64,000 nucleotides of DNA from assembly GCA_963733065.1 (NCBI GenBank), contig CAVTBT010000007.1:1-64000 (forward strand). The letters run 5' to 3'. Source of the DNA: CAVTBT01 sp963733065. GTDB lineage: Bacteria > Actinomycetota > Thermoleophilia > Gaiellales > Gaiellaceae. Positions 34,835-44,449 of the stretch are shown one piece after another. Each line of letters starts with the position of its first letter. Within the stretch, counting starts at the first letter, position 1. The position numbers and the translations under genes are program-made. The notes below the pieces were generated by a model, which saw only the letters and a program-made list of their open reading frames with translations, searched no databases and was not told where the DNA came from.

Positions 34835-36093
34835 GCCTCGCCGACGCCGCGCTCGCGGTCATCCGGAGCAATGACACCGGGGAGTTCGTCAAGCCGTCGC
34901 AGCGTCTCTACCCCTGGCAGTGGAACTGGGACTCGGCGTTCGTCGTGATCGGCCTCGCAGCGGTGGATCCGGAGCGAGCGCGAACGGAGGTGCGCTCGCT
35001 GCTGCGCGGCCAATGGGCCGACGGCATGGTCCCGCACATGGTGTTTCACCCCCAGCCCGTGGACTACTGGCCGGGGCCGGAGGTATGGGACTCGCAGAGT
35101 TGCGAAGGGGCTCCCGGCGTCGCGACGAGCGGGCTGACAGCACCACCGGTGCTCGCGACCGCCGTCAGGCTGCTGCACGAGGCGGCTCCGGACGCCACCT
35201 TTCTCGAGGAAGTGGTGCCGAAGCTCGAAGCGTGGCACCGTTGGTTCTGGCGCGAGCGGACGCACGCCGGGTCGGGGCTGATCGCCATCTTCCACGGGTG
35301 GGAGTCGGCCGACAACGCGCCGCGCTTCGACCGTGCCCTCGCCCGTATCGAGGTCGACGGGGTCGAGCCCGTCCAGCGGACCGACACGCTCCAGGTGGCG
35401 GCGGACGAACGGCCGAGCGACCTCGACTACCGGCGCTACCTCGCGCTCGTGAACTGGCTTCGCGAGCGCGGGTACCGACCGGATCCACCGTCGTCGGCGC
35501 CGTTCGCCTACCTGGACCTGCCGCTCAACTCGGTCTTAACGGTCGCCGAGGATGACCTCGCCTCGCTACAGGACGGGATCGGCGCCGACGGCCGCCGAGC
35601 CCGTGATGCGGCGGTGCGACTGCGTGCGGCCATCGGTGCGATGTGGGACGAGGACGCGGGTGCGTACCGAGAGCGCGACCTGCACGGCGAAGCTGCCGTG
35701 ACGGGGACGGTCGCCGACCTCTTCCCGCTGTACGCGGGCGTCCCGGACGCTGCACGTGCCAGGCGGGTGGTCGACGAGCACCTCATGGCGCCCGATCGCT
35801 TCGGCCCGGCGCCCTGGGCGGTGACGACGGTATCGAGAGCCAGCCCCGACTTCGACCCCCGCAACTACTGGCGAGGGCCGATCTGGATCAACGTCAACTG
35901 GTTCATGATCCGCGGGCTCGAGCGCTACGGGCTCCGGGACGAGGCCGACCACGTGCGCGGACTCACGCTCGACCTCGTTTCGCGCTCGGGGTTCAGCGAG
36001 TACTACGAGCCGACGACCGGCGAGCCGCTCGGGAGCCGCGAGTTCTCGTGGAGCGCGTCTCTCACGCTCGACCTGTTGCGCGATCGACGATGA
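34831..36093 (+). CDS. GH63-type glucosylglycerate/mannosylglycerate hydrolase-like enzyme, second copy
   Basis: A 420-residue relative of the enzyme at 28075. It keeps LYPWQWNWDSAFVVIGL, GQWADGMVPHMVFH, FHGWESADNAPRFDRAL (likely acid D161), NYWRGPIWINVNW and GFSEYYEPTTGEPLGS (second acid). It is about 50 residues shorter, mainly at the start, and the middle differs (Met-Asp of the first copy is Ala-Asp here). Two diverged copies in one operon suggest two substrates or two chain positions. No signal peptide. The start is the GTG at 34831, coupled to the dehydrogenase stop. Confidence 0.8.
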   Translation: MSLADAALAVIRSNDTGEFVKPSQRLYPWQWNWDSAFVVIGLAAVDPERARTEVRSLLRGQWADGMVPHMVFHPQPVDYWPGPEVWDSQSCEGAPGVATSGLTAPPVLATAVRLLHEAAPDATFLEEVVPKLEAWHRWFWRERTHAGSGLIAIFHGWESADNAPRFDRALARIEVDGVEPVQRTDTLQVAADERPSDLDYRRYLALVNWLRERGYRPDPPSSAPFAYLDLPLNSVLTVAEDDLASLQDGIGADGRRARDAAVRLRAAIGAMWDEDAGAYRERDLHGEAAVTGTVADLFPLYAGVPDAARARRVVDEHLMAPDRFGPAPWAVTTVSRASPDFDPRNYWRGPIWINVNWFMIRGLERYGLRDEADHVRGLTLDLVSRSGFSEYYEPTTGEPLGSREFSWSASLTLDLLRDRR

Positions 36094-37769
36094 GCTACGA
36101 GCCGGAGCCGACGTACCCCGTATCCGGCGGGTCGGTCGAGGCGGGCTACGAGGTGCTCGTGAGCGACGGTGTCCGCCATGGTGCCCGGGTGATCGCGGTC
36201 GACGGCGCCGCGACCGTCGCGTGGGAGCAGGCGACAGCCGGGCTCAAGGCGGGGTTCGCAGGCGCCGGGGTCGACGTCGAGGTTCTCGACATGCGGCGTC
36301 ACGTCTTGCCGTGGCGCGAGGTCGAGCGCCGCACAGCCGAACCGGCGCTCGCGAGCGACCCCGATTTCGCCCGGATCCCGGACGTCGGTCTCGCCGACCT
36401 CTTCGGCGAGCTGCCGGCCACGAGCGGCGTCGGGCCACTGACGGTCGTCCTCGGGCCGGGAGCGGCGCTCGTCTCTCACGACCTGCTCTGGTGGCTCGAT
36501 CTGCCGAAGGCCGAGAGCCTCGTCCGCATGCAGCGGCGCGAGGCCTCGAACCTGGGCCAGGCGCCGGGTGAGATCGGGAGCGCGAAGAGGTTGCTCTTCG
36601 TCGACTGGCCGCTCCTCGACCGCCACAAGCGCGCGCTGGCTCGTCGGCTCGATCGACTCGTCGACCTCACCGACCCGAGCGAGCCACGCTCGCTCGCCGG
36701 AGACCCGCTGCGGGCGTCGCTCGCCCGGCTGGCGGGTAGGCCCTTCCGCACCCGTCCGAGGTTCATGCCGGGCCCCTGGGGCGGTCAGTGGCTACGGACC
36801 GAGCTGGGAATCGAGACGGACGAGGCGAACCTCGCCTGGTCGTACGAGCTGATCACCCCCGAGAGCGGGATCCTCCTCGGCAACGGGACGACGATGGAGG
36901 TCGGGTTCGAGCTGCTCCTGGCGGAGCAGGCCGAGCGCGTCCTCGGGCCGGCCGTCGCCGAGCGGTTCGGCGCCTCGTTCCCGGTCCGGTTCGACTACCT
37001 CGACACGATGGAGGGCGGCCACCTCTCCCTCCAGTGCCATCCGACAGAGCGCTACGCACGCGAGACGTTCGGCCTCGACTACACGCAGGAGGAGACGTAC
37101 TACGTGATGGCGACGACGCCGGGCGCCTCCGTGTTCCTCGGGTTGCGCGAGAACGCCGACCTGGATGCGTTCCGCGACGAGGCAGACCGTGCCGACGCAT
37201 CGGGCATCGCCTTCGACCCCGACCGCTACGTCGAGCGGCACCCGGCCGAGCGTCATCGCCTCTACCTGATCCCGCCGGGGACGCCGCACGCGAGCGGCGC
37301 CGGCAACGTCGTGCTGGAGATCAGCGCGACACCGTACCTGTACACGCTCCGCTTCTACGACTGGCTCCGACGCGACGGGAACGGGCGCCTGCGTCCGGTC
37401 CACATCGGCCACGCCTTCGCGAATCTCGACGCCAGCCGAAGCGGTGCTCGGGTCGCGGAGCTCTTTCCGGAGCCGAGCGAGCTGCGGTCCGGGCAGGGCT
37501 GGAGGGAGCTCATGCTGGGCCGGCACCCGGACCTCTTCATCGCGGTGCACCGCCTCGACTTCGCCGACGAGGTGGAGGACGACACGGCCGGCCGCTTCCA
37601 CGTGCTCAATCTCGTCGAGGGCGGCCGGATAGAGATCGAGACGGGAACAGGAGGCGTCCACGTGCTCTCCTACGCCGAGACGATCGTCGTCCCCGCAGCC
37701 GCTGGGCCGTACCGGCTTCGGCGCGTCAGCGGTGGTAGCTGCAAGGTCGTCAAGGCGTTCGTGCCATGA
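36090..37769 (+). CDS. Long class I mannose-6-phosphate isomerase
   Basis: A 559-residue protein. The C-terminal ~340 residues are a cupin-type mannose-6-phosphate isomerase with GGHLSLQCHPTERYAR, LIPPGTPHASGAGNVVLEIS and VHIGHAF, which supply the zinc ligands and pocket. The N-terminal ~200 residues (VLVSDGVRHGARVIAVDGAA, VVLGPGAALVSHDLLWWLDL) form an extra domain. It resembles a kinase-type Rossmann-like region without a P-loop. Typical class I enzymes are about 300-420 residues. The enzyme would convert mannose-6-phosphate from the ROK kinase into fructose-6-phosphate. Starts and stops overlap both neighbours. Confidence 0.8.
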   Translation: MSYEPEPTYPVSGGSVEAGYEVLVSDGVRHGARVIAVDGAATVAWEQATAGLKAGFAGAGVDVEVLDMRRHVLPWREVERRTAEPALASDPDFARIPDVGLADLFGELPATSGVGPLTVVLGPGAALVSHDLLWWLDLPKAESLVRMQRREASNLGQAPGEIGSAKRLLFVDWPLLDRHKRALARRLDRLVDLTDPSEPRSLAGDPLRASLARLAGRPFRTRPRFMPGPWGGQWLRTELGIETDEANLAWSYELITPESGILLGNGTTMEVGFELLLAEQAERVLGPAVAERFGASFPVRFDYLDTMEGGHLSLQCHPTERYARETFGLDYTQEETYYVMATTPGASVFLGLRENADLDAFRDEADRADASGIAFDPDRYVERHPAERHRLYLIPPGTPHASGAGNVVLEISATPYLYTLRFYDWLRRDGNGRLRPVHIGHAFANLDASRSGARVAELFPEPSELRSGQGWRELMLGRHPDLFIAVHRLDFADEVEDDTAGRFHVLNLVEGGRIEIETGTGGVHVLSYAETIVVPAAAGPYRLRRVSGGSCKVVKAFVP

Positions 37770-38656
37770 GCGAGCGCGGGAGCACCCTGGCGTTCGACCT
37801 CGGCGGCACGCACGTCAGCGCAGGTCGGATCGACGTCGCCTCCGGTGAAGTGCAGACGTTCCTGCGCGTCCCCCTGGCGCCAGACGCCGGTCGCTCCGAG
37901 CTCGTCGCGCGGATCGTCGGCGTTGGCACTGATGCCGCGGAAGGCGTCGTCGATCGCGTCGGCGTCGCGGTGCCCGGCCCGTTCGACTACGCGAACGGCG
38001 TTTCCTTGCTCACCCACAAGCTCGAGCACTTGCACGGCGTCGACATGAGGCGCGAGCTCGCCGATGCGCTCGGGACGCCGCCGGCGTCGATCTCGTTCGT
38101 CAACGACGCGGACGCGTTTCTGCTCGGCGAGGCGTGGGTCGGCGCTGCCCGGGGACACCGTCGAGCCGCCGGCGTGACGGTCGGCACCGGGCTCGGCAGC
38201 GCGTTCCTCGAGGACGGGGAGATCGTCCACACAGGGCCACGGGTGCCGCCCGAAGGGTCGCTGCACCTCGTTCCGTACCAGGGCCGGCCGGCAGAGGAGG
38301 CCGTCTCGCGTGCAGCGCTCCTCGCCGGCTACGGCCGTCCGCGCCTCGACGTCCGCGACGTCGCGATCCGAGCCCGCGGCGGCGACGCGCGCGCACGCGA
38401 AGCCTTCGCCCAGCTTGCGAGGGCGCTCGGCGAGCTGACGGCGCCGTGGCTGGAGTCGTTCGACGCCACCTGTCTCGTGGTCGGCGGCTCGATCTCGCGT
38501 TCCTGGGATCTCATCGAGGAACCGCTCACCGACGTGCTCGGTGGGCTCGACGCCCTCGAGCAAATCGCGCCCGCGGCCCGCGTCGACGAGGCTGCGCTGC
38601 TCGGCGCAGCGCGCCATGTCGACGGTGCGACGCGCGGAGCCGGGATCCGGCGATGA
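37766..38656 (+). CDS. ROK-family sugar kinase
   Basis: A 296-residue kinase without a DNA-binding domain. LAFDLGGTHVSAGRID is the ATP phosphate motif, VAVPGPFDYANGV and FVNDADAFLLGEAWVGAARG carry the sugar-binding Asn-Asp, and VTVGTGLGSAF is the second phosphate loop. The family's zinc cysteines are missing. In this operon the likely job is to phosphorylate the hexose (mannose or glucose) released by the hydrolases. The start overlaps the isomerase stop. Confidence 0.85.
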   Translation: MSERGSTLAFDLGGTHVSAGRIDVASGEVQTFLRVPLAPDAGRSELVARIVGVGTDAAEGVVDRVGVAVPGPFDYANGVSLLTHKLEHLHGVDMRRELADALGTPPASISFVNDADAFLLGEAWVGAARGHRRAAGVTVGTGLGSAFLEDGEIVHTGPRVPPEGSLHLVPYQGRPAEEAVSRAALLAGYGRPRLDVRDVAIRARGGDARAREAFAQLARALGELTAPWLESFDATCLVVGGSISRSWDLIEEPLTDVLGGLDALEQIAPAARVDEAALLGAARHVDGATRGAGIRR

Positions 38657-40572
38657 GCGCGCGCAGGCTCCACGAGCTCACCGTGGCGGAGGCGCGCCGC
38701 GGCCAGGCTGCGGAGCCGTCGGGGCCGATCGATCCTCGCGTCGTGGCGAGCGACCTCGACGGCCCGGTGCCGATCAGGCTCTTGCTCCCGCGCGACGCGC
38801 GCGTCCCACCCCTCTGCGTGTGGTTCCCCGGCGGCGGATGGGTGCTCGATACGCTCGACGTCTCGGGTGCGGCTTTGAGCTACGTGGCCGCCGAGACGCC
38901 GTGTGCGATCGCCGTCGTGCGCTACCGGCTTGCGCCGGAGCATCGGTTCCCCATGCAGCTCGAAGACTGCGAGGCGGCGTTGCGCTGGCTCGTCGAACAC
39001 GGCGGGCAGCTTGGCGTCGATCCATCTCGCATTGCCTTGGGAGGCACGAGCGCCGGCGCAAACCTGGCCGCCGCGCTGGCACTTGCGCGCCGCGACGGCA
39101 GCAGTGCCGAACTCGGTTTGCAGGTTCTCGTCTATCCGCCGCTGCTCCATGGGTCCGACACCGAATCCATGCGCGGCGAGGGCTTAGCGTCCTTCGACCG
39201 GCGCGACGTCGGCTGGTGCTGGTCGCACTATCTCGCGCGCGATGCGGACGGCAAGGATCCTCTCGCCTCGCCGCTCCTTGCCACCGAGCTGAGTGGACTG
39301 CCGCCGGCGCTGCTCGTCACCGCAGAGCACGACCCACTCCGCGACGAGGCCGAGCTCTACGCCGACCGCCTGCGCAGGGCGGGCGTTCACGTCGAGGCCG
39401 TTCGCGTCACCGGTGCCGCGCACGGCTTCTTCTCGGGCACGGACGAGACCGCGACCTCCGCGCAGAGGCTCGTCGCCGGGGCTCTGGCTCGGACCTTCGC
39501 GCGCGCGAGCCCTCTGCCCGGCGGTGCGGCTAGTGCTCGAGTTCGCACGATCGACCACCGGCCCGCGTTCCCGGAAGGCCGCCGACCCGGCATCGGCATC
39601 GTCGGCTGCGGGCAGATCGTGAGGAACGCGCATCTCCCGGCGTACGCGCGGTACGGCTGCGACGTGGTCGGCATCTACGACGTTCGGCCCGCGGCGACGA
39701 AGGGTCTCGGGCAGCACGTCTTCGGATCGCTCGACGAGCTCCTTGCCGATGAGAGGGTCGAAATCGTCGACATCGCCACGCATCCGGACGTCCGCGGCCA
39801 GCTGATCCTCCGCGCGATCGAGAGTGGCAAGCACGTGCTCGCCCAGAAGCCGCTCGCCCTGGATCTCGAGGAGGCCCGCGCAGTCGTCGCTGCGGCGGAG
39901 CGCCACGGGGTGACCTTGGCGGTCAACCAGAACGGGCGCTGGGCGCCGCCGTGGCGCATCGCAACACTGCTGATCGAGCAGGGAGCGGTCGGCGAGGTGC
40001 ACGCGGTCACGCATCTGCTCGACCGCGACTTCGCATTCGTCCTGCAGTTCCCGCACTTCGACGAGGTCGAGCACCTCGTGATCTACGACCACTGCGTGCA
40101 CTGGATCGACATCAGCCGCTGCTGGCTCGACGGCAAGGCACCGGAGAGCGTGCGGGCGCTCGAGTACCGGTCACCCGGACAGCCCGCGGAGACGAAGCAG
40201 CCGTGGGGAGCGTGGATCAACGTCCATTACACAGACGGCTCGAGCGCGATGGTGCGCGGCGCCGGCGGCTCGAGAACGGCAACCCCCGGCTGCCCGTTCT
40301 GGGTGCACGGAAGCGAAGGGACGATCCGGGGAAGCATCCTGTTCGACTCCGATTTCGTCGAGCTGGAGCGCGACGGCGCCACAGAGCGATTCCAGCTCGA
40401 CGGCGCGTGGTATGTCGACGGGTTCGCGGGCGCGATGGCCGAGCTGATGTCCGCCCTCGCCGACGGGCGCGAGCCGTACAACTCGGGCCGGCACAACCTC
40501 CTGTCGCTCGAATTGACGCTCGCGGCGGTTCGGTCCGCTGAGGACGACGGGCGGCCGGTCACGCTGACGTGA
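38653..40572 (+). CDS. Fusion of a hormone-sensitive-lipase-type esterase and a Gfo/Idh-type dehydrogenase
   Basis: One unbroken 639-residue frame. Residues 1-290 are an alpha/beta hydrolase of the HSL family: oxyanion region FPGGGW (about 58-63, normally HGGGW), nucleophile S133 in GGTSAGANLA, D227 in EHDPLRDE and H257 in GAAHGFF. Residues about 312-639 are a dehydrogenase: IGIVGCGQIVRNAHLPAY, and LAQKPLALDLEEA where EKP is usual. A short linker joins them. The arrangement would let one protein deacylate and then oxidise a sugar ester. There is no stop, start or ribosome site at the joint, so the fusion looks genuine. The start overlaps the kinase stop. Confidence 0.83.
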   Translation: MSARRLHELTVAEARRGQAAEPSGPIDPRVVASDLDGPVPIRLLLPRDARVPPLCVWFPGGGWVLDTLDVSGAALSYVAAETPCAIAVVRYRLAPEHRFPMQLEDCEAALRWLVEHGGQLGVDPSRIALGGTSAGANLAAALALARRDGSSAELGLQVLVYPPLLHGSDTESMRGEGLASFDRRDVGWCWSHYLARDADGKDPLASPLLATELSGLPPALLVTAEHDPLRDEAELYADRLRRAGVHVEAVRVTGAAHGFFSGTDETATSAQRLVAGALARTFARASPLPGGAASARVRTIDHRPAFPEGRRPGIGIVGCGQIVRNAHLPAYARYGCDVVGIYDVRPAATKGLGQHVFGSLDELLADERVEIVDIATHPDVRGQLILRAIESGKHVLAQKPLALDLEEARAVVAAAERHGVTLAVNQNGRWAPPWRIATLLIEQGAVGEVHAVTHLLDRDFAFVLQFPHFDEVEHLVIYDHCVHWIDISRCWLDGKAPESVRALEYRSPGQPAETKQPWGAWINVHYTDGSSAMVRGAGGSRTATPGCPFWVHGSEGTIRGSILFDSDFVELERDGATERFQLDGAWYVDGFAGAMAELMSALADGREPYNSGRHNLLSLELTLAAVRSAEDDGRPVTLT

Positions 40573-42034
40573 CTGCGCGCATCGCCGTCGGGATCTGCTC
40601 GGGCGTCAGGTGCTCGAGGATCAACGCCAGGTCGGGACGGTTCTCCCGCAGGAACGAGACGTACGGCTTCTGCCTGAAGACACCGGTGCCGACTGTGGGC
40701 GTGGACACCTCCGCACCGTCCGGGCCGACGTCCTTGACGTGCGCGAGGACGAAGCGGTGCTCGAACCGGTCGAGGAACTCCGCCGTCGCGCGCTCGTGCG
40801 CGGGCAGGAGGTGCCGCGACACGAAGTTGTACGGATCGCAGACGAGCCTCAGGTGCGGCGAAGGGAAACGATCGAGGAGCTCGATCACCTGCCCGACCGT
40901 CCTCAGCACGCTCTTCACCGATCCTTCGAGAGCCAGGATCGTGCCGGAGCGCTCCGCGACCGCCAGCAGCCGCTCGACGGCGTCGAGCAGCAGCGCCCAC
41001 GCCTCCGGCAAGAGGTTCTCGGACGAGTCCGACCACTCCTCGGTCGCATGGCGCGTGCCCGCATGGGTGGAGACGATCGACGTGCCGGACCGTGGTGCGA
41101 GCTCGAGGCACCGCTCGACGTACGCCAGGTTCCGCTCCCGCTCGGCTGCGTCCGGCGCGATCAGGTTCTTGTAGGCGCCGATCCCGGCGACCGGAACCTC
41201 GAGCGCTGTCGGCGCCTCCAGCCATTCGTCGAGAAGGCCGCGCGAGAGTTGGATCGTCTCGACGCCGAGCTCTCGACAGGCCGACGGAAGCTCGCTACGC
41301 GAGACGCCGAGCTCGTGCGTGAACGCGCCGAAGCGCGGCCACGGAGCTCTGGTCTCGAGCGTGGGGAAGAAACGGCGCGCATAGCTCAGGTCCCGCGCCA
41401 CGACCTCCGGCGGCGCCGGCGGCGTCTCGAGCACGAGCCAGCCTTCGTAGCCGATCTGGTTCAGCGCGCGCACACATTCGGCGTAATCGACACGGCCGAG
41501 ACCGGGCTGGCAGTCGCCGCGGCGCGCACGCGCGTCCTTGAAGTGCACTCGCCTGACGAGCCCGCCCAGCTGCCTCGCCTCCGTCGCGGAGTCGAGGCCG
41601 CTGACAACCGGGTTCGCGAGGTCGAAGTAACACCCGAACGCCGGCGAATCGACGAGATCCGCCAGCGCGAGAACGGCTTCGGCCGGCAGGGTCCCCTCGT
41701 AGCAGAGCACCACGCCGACCGCGGCCGCCGTGGGGCAGAGCGCGCTGAAGGCGTCAGCACAGCGGCCGACGTCGGCCTGCCCGACGAGCTCGCCGCGGAG
41801 GAAGAACGGCACGAGCACAACGTCGGCGCCCAGCTCGGCCGCCCAGGCGATCGCCGTGCGGGTCTCGTCGGCGGCCCGCGCCGCGACGGCGGGGTCGGCG
41901 TCCGCGATGCCGCCGTCCTCGTTGTGCACGCCGAGCACGAGCGAGGGGATCTCCAGGCCGGTCGTCTCCATCGCCCGCCGCAGGCTCCCGAGGCGTCGCG
42001 AGCGCAGGTCGTCACGTTGGAGTACGACCTCCAC
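40559..42034 (-). CDS. Tandem sugar phosphate isomerase/epimerase TIM-barrel protein (two domains), start unclear
   Basis: A frame of 491 codons holding two similar barrels. The first (1-235) has GVVLCYEGTLP, FGCYFDLANPV, VRRVHFKDARA and GWLVLETPPAP. The second (about 240-491) has AFTHELGVSRSELP, TSIVSTHAGTRH, GTILALEGS, LRLVCDPYNF, VLAHVKDVG and LALILEHLTPEQ. The listed GTG start lies inside the first strand: in-frame codons upstream (AVFERARQLGFAG) are plainly native as far as a stop near 42.13 kb, with no good start codon between. A frameshift or upstream break is likely. It is convergent with, and overlaps by 14 bases, the esterase-dehydrogenase fusion gene. Confidence 0.75.
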   Translation of the reverse strand: MEVVLQRDDLRSRRLGSLRRAMETTGLEIPSLVLGVHNEDGGIADADPAVAARAADETRTAIAWAAELGADVVLVPFFLRGELVGQADVGRCADAFSALCPTAAAVGVVLCYEGTLPAEAVLALADLVDSPAFGCYFDLANPVVSGLDSATEARQLGGLVRRVHFKDARARRGDCQPGLGRVDYAECVRALNQIGYEGWLVLETPPAPPEVVARDLSYARRFFPTLETRAPWPRFGAFTHELGVSRSELPSACRELGVETIQLSRGLLDEWLEAPTALEVPVAGIGAYKNLIAPDAAERERNLAYVERCLELAPRSGTSIVSTHAGTRHATEEWSDSSENLLPEAWALLLDAVERLLAVAERSGTILALEGSVKSVLRTVGQVIELLDRFPSPHLRLVCDPYNFVSRHLLPAHERATAEFLDRFEHRFVLAHVKDVGPDGAEVSTPTVGTGVFRQKPYVSFLRENRPDLALILEHLTPEQIPTAMRAVTSA

Positions 42035-42292
42035 GCCTGCAAAGCCGAGCTGACGCGCGCGCTCGAAGACGGCTGCGTCGCCCTCGTCGCCATGTCGGAG
42101 GACCGTGTCGACGACGCCCGCCCGTCAGGCGGCGACGGACGAAGGAGCGGGCTGCGGTGGCGACTCCTCTCGGTTGCATGGCCACTCAAACCCGGCGACG
42201 ACGAGATCCGGTCGCGGAACGCTAGTGCATGCGCTACCTCGTTGCATGCGATACGTTGAAAGTCGGGTCATTCGGGGTTGAAGGGGGGATCG

Positions 42293-42664
42293 ATGCGTCC
42301 GCGCATCGTGATCGTCGACGATGACGCGACGTTCCTAGCGACGGTGCGCCGTCTGTTGGAAGCCCAGGGCTTTGCCGTGGTGGGAGAAGCGCTGAACGGC
42401 CTCGACGGCGTCGCAGCCGCGGCCCGACTCGAGCCGGACATCGTGCTCGTCGACGTGAACTTGCCCGACATCGACGGCTTCCAGGTCGTTGAGCGCATCG
42501 CAGACGGAGGTCGCGCACCGCCGGTCGTGCTCACCTCGATCCGTTCGGCGGGCGACTTCGGCAGTCTGATCGAGACGAGCCGCGCCCGCGCGTTCATCAC
42601 GAAGGCCGACATCACCGGGGAGGCGCTCGCCGAGTTTCTCGAAGGACGGCCGTCTACCGCGTGA
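42293..42664 (+). CDS. Stand-alone receiver-domain response regulator
   Basis: A 123-residue CheY-like receiver: IVIVDDDATFL (acidic pocket), phosphorylation site D54 in IVLVDVNLPD, and the conserved lysine in AFITKADI. There is no DNA-binding or other output domain. A strong AGGGGGG ribosome site precedes the ATG. The stop overlaps the start of the histidine kinase. Output is unknown; a separate partner or phosphate-sink role is possible. Confidence 0.85.
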   Translation: MRPRIVIVDDDATFLATVRRLLEAQGFAVVGEALNGLDGVAAAARLEPDIVLVDVNLPDIDGFQVVERIADGGRAPPVVLTSIRSAGDFGSLIETSRARAFITKADITGEALAEFLEGRPSTA

Positions 42665-44449
42665 GCAGCCCGCCTGCCACCGTCAGCGTTCCGACCGCGG
42701 GGGTGCGTCTACGACGGCGTGGCGCAGGCGGGCCGAGGGTTCGACTGACCCTGTGGATACTCGGTGCGGCCGCGGGCGTCGTCGCTTTCGTCCTGGTCGC
42801 TCGCGACGCCGGCGTCGCTGACCCGTGGGCGAGCGCGACGCTGACGCTGGCGATCGGCTGGTGCTACCTGGGAAGCGGTCTCGTGGTCTGGGCGCGAGAG
42901 GAGGAGAACCCGCTCGGCGCGTTGATGGCGGCACTCGGACTCGTCTGGCTGGCCGGAGCGGCTCTGGGCGAGATCGGTGGGACGTTCGGCGCCTGGCTCG
43001 GATTCGTCGCGATCAACGGAGCGGTGGCGATGTTCGTCCACATCCTCGTCGCGTTCCCGAGCGGGCACCTCGCGTCGCGCGGCGAGCGCGCGCTCGTTGG
43101 AGCCGCGTACGCGAATCTCGTGCTGCTTGCGCCTCTCTGGATGGCCGCGCGTGGGGACGCTCCGCCACCGGACGGTTCGGCAGGGCTGCTTCGCTCCGAG
43201 CCGTTCGTGTCGTCACTCGGCGGGCTACCGGTGGCGATCTCCCTTCTGATCGGCGGTCGCGCTCGGGTGGGTCCTCTGGCGGCGCTGGTACTGGGCGACG
43301 CGGCACACCAGGCGGACGCTCGGTCTCGTGCTGCTCACCGGTGGCGCGAGCCTCGTACTGATGCTCGCCGCGGCCGTCGTCGACCGCTCCTTCCCCGAGG
43401 CCGGGCGCGCGCTCGGCTGGGCGGCCTTCGTCGCCTTCGGCGCCGTCCCGCTCGCGATCCTCGCGGGCATCCTCCGCATGCGCCTGGCGAGGGCGGGGGT
43501 CGCCGAGCTCGTGCGCGACCTGGAGACGGTGCGAACGCCGGGAGCACTCCGCGATGCTCTCCGCCGGTCGCTCGGCGATCCCACGTTGCGCCTCGCCTAT
43601 TGGGTCTCCGAGACGCGTGGCTTCGTCGATCTCAAGGGGCGGCCGTTCGAGCTGCCGTGGGAGGGCAGCAGCCAGGTCGCGACGATGGTCGAGCGGGACG
43701 GGCGTCGCGTCGCTGCGCTCGTGCACGACGCGTCTCTCCGCGACGCCCCGGAGCTCCTCGAGGCGGTGACGTCCGCGGCCGGCTTGGCTCTCGAAAACGA
43801 GCGGCTGCACGCCGAGCTCCGTGCGCACCTCGACGATCTTCGCGAGTCGCGCGCTCGCATCGTCGAGGCCGGCGACGCCGAACGGCGGCGCCTCGAGCGC
43901 AACCTCCACGATGGCGCCCAACAGCGACTCGTCGCGATGTCGCTTCACCTTCGGCTCGTCGAGTCCACGCTCGCGAAGGACCCCGAAGCAGCCGCGCCGC
44001 TCGTCGTGCAGGTGCGCGAGGAGCTCACGGAGGCACTGGCGGAGCTGCGCGAGCTCGCACGCGGGATCCACCCGGCGATCTTGAGCGACCGCGGATTGGC
44101 TCCCGCCCTGGAGGCTGTCGCCGCCAGAAGCACCGTGCCCGTGCAGCTGTCGACGCCGACAGAGCGTCTGCCGCCGACGGTGGAGGCTGCGATCTACTAC
44201 GTCGTCTCCGAGGCACTCGCGAACGTCGCCAAGTACGCGCAGGCGTCGAGCGTGACGGTGGAGGTCGCCCGCACGAACGGGCGCGCGGTCGTCGCGATCG
44301 CCGACGACGGCATCGGCGGCGCCGATCCGGACGGCGGCTCGGGCCTGCGCGGCCTCGCCGACCGGGTCGCGGCGCTCGACGGCCGCCTCCACGTGGACAG
44401 CGCGCCCTCCCACGGAACACGAATCCACGCGGACATTCCGTGCGCGTAG
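42661..44449 (+). pseudogene. Membrane histidine kinase (HisKA_3 type) interrupted by one frameshift
   Basis: The first ~195 residues, read from the start at 42661, hold several membrane helices (LTLWILGAAAGVVAFVLVA, GALMAALGLVWLAGAAL, FVHILVAFPSGHLAS). At about 43250 the frame must shift to continue with the family sequence (VALGWVLWRRW, LVLLTGGASLVL). The second frame then carries the kinase core: phospho-accepting H in RRRLERNLHDGAQQRLVA, then AIYYVVSEALANVAKYA and VAIADDGIGGADPDGGSGLRGLADRV. All functional motifs are intact apart from the single shift, so sequencing error is as likely as loss. It partners the receiver gene it overlaps. Confidence 0.8.
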
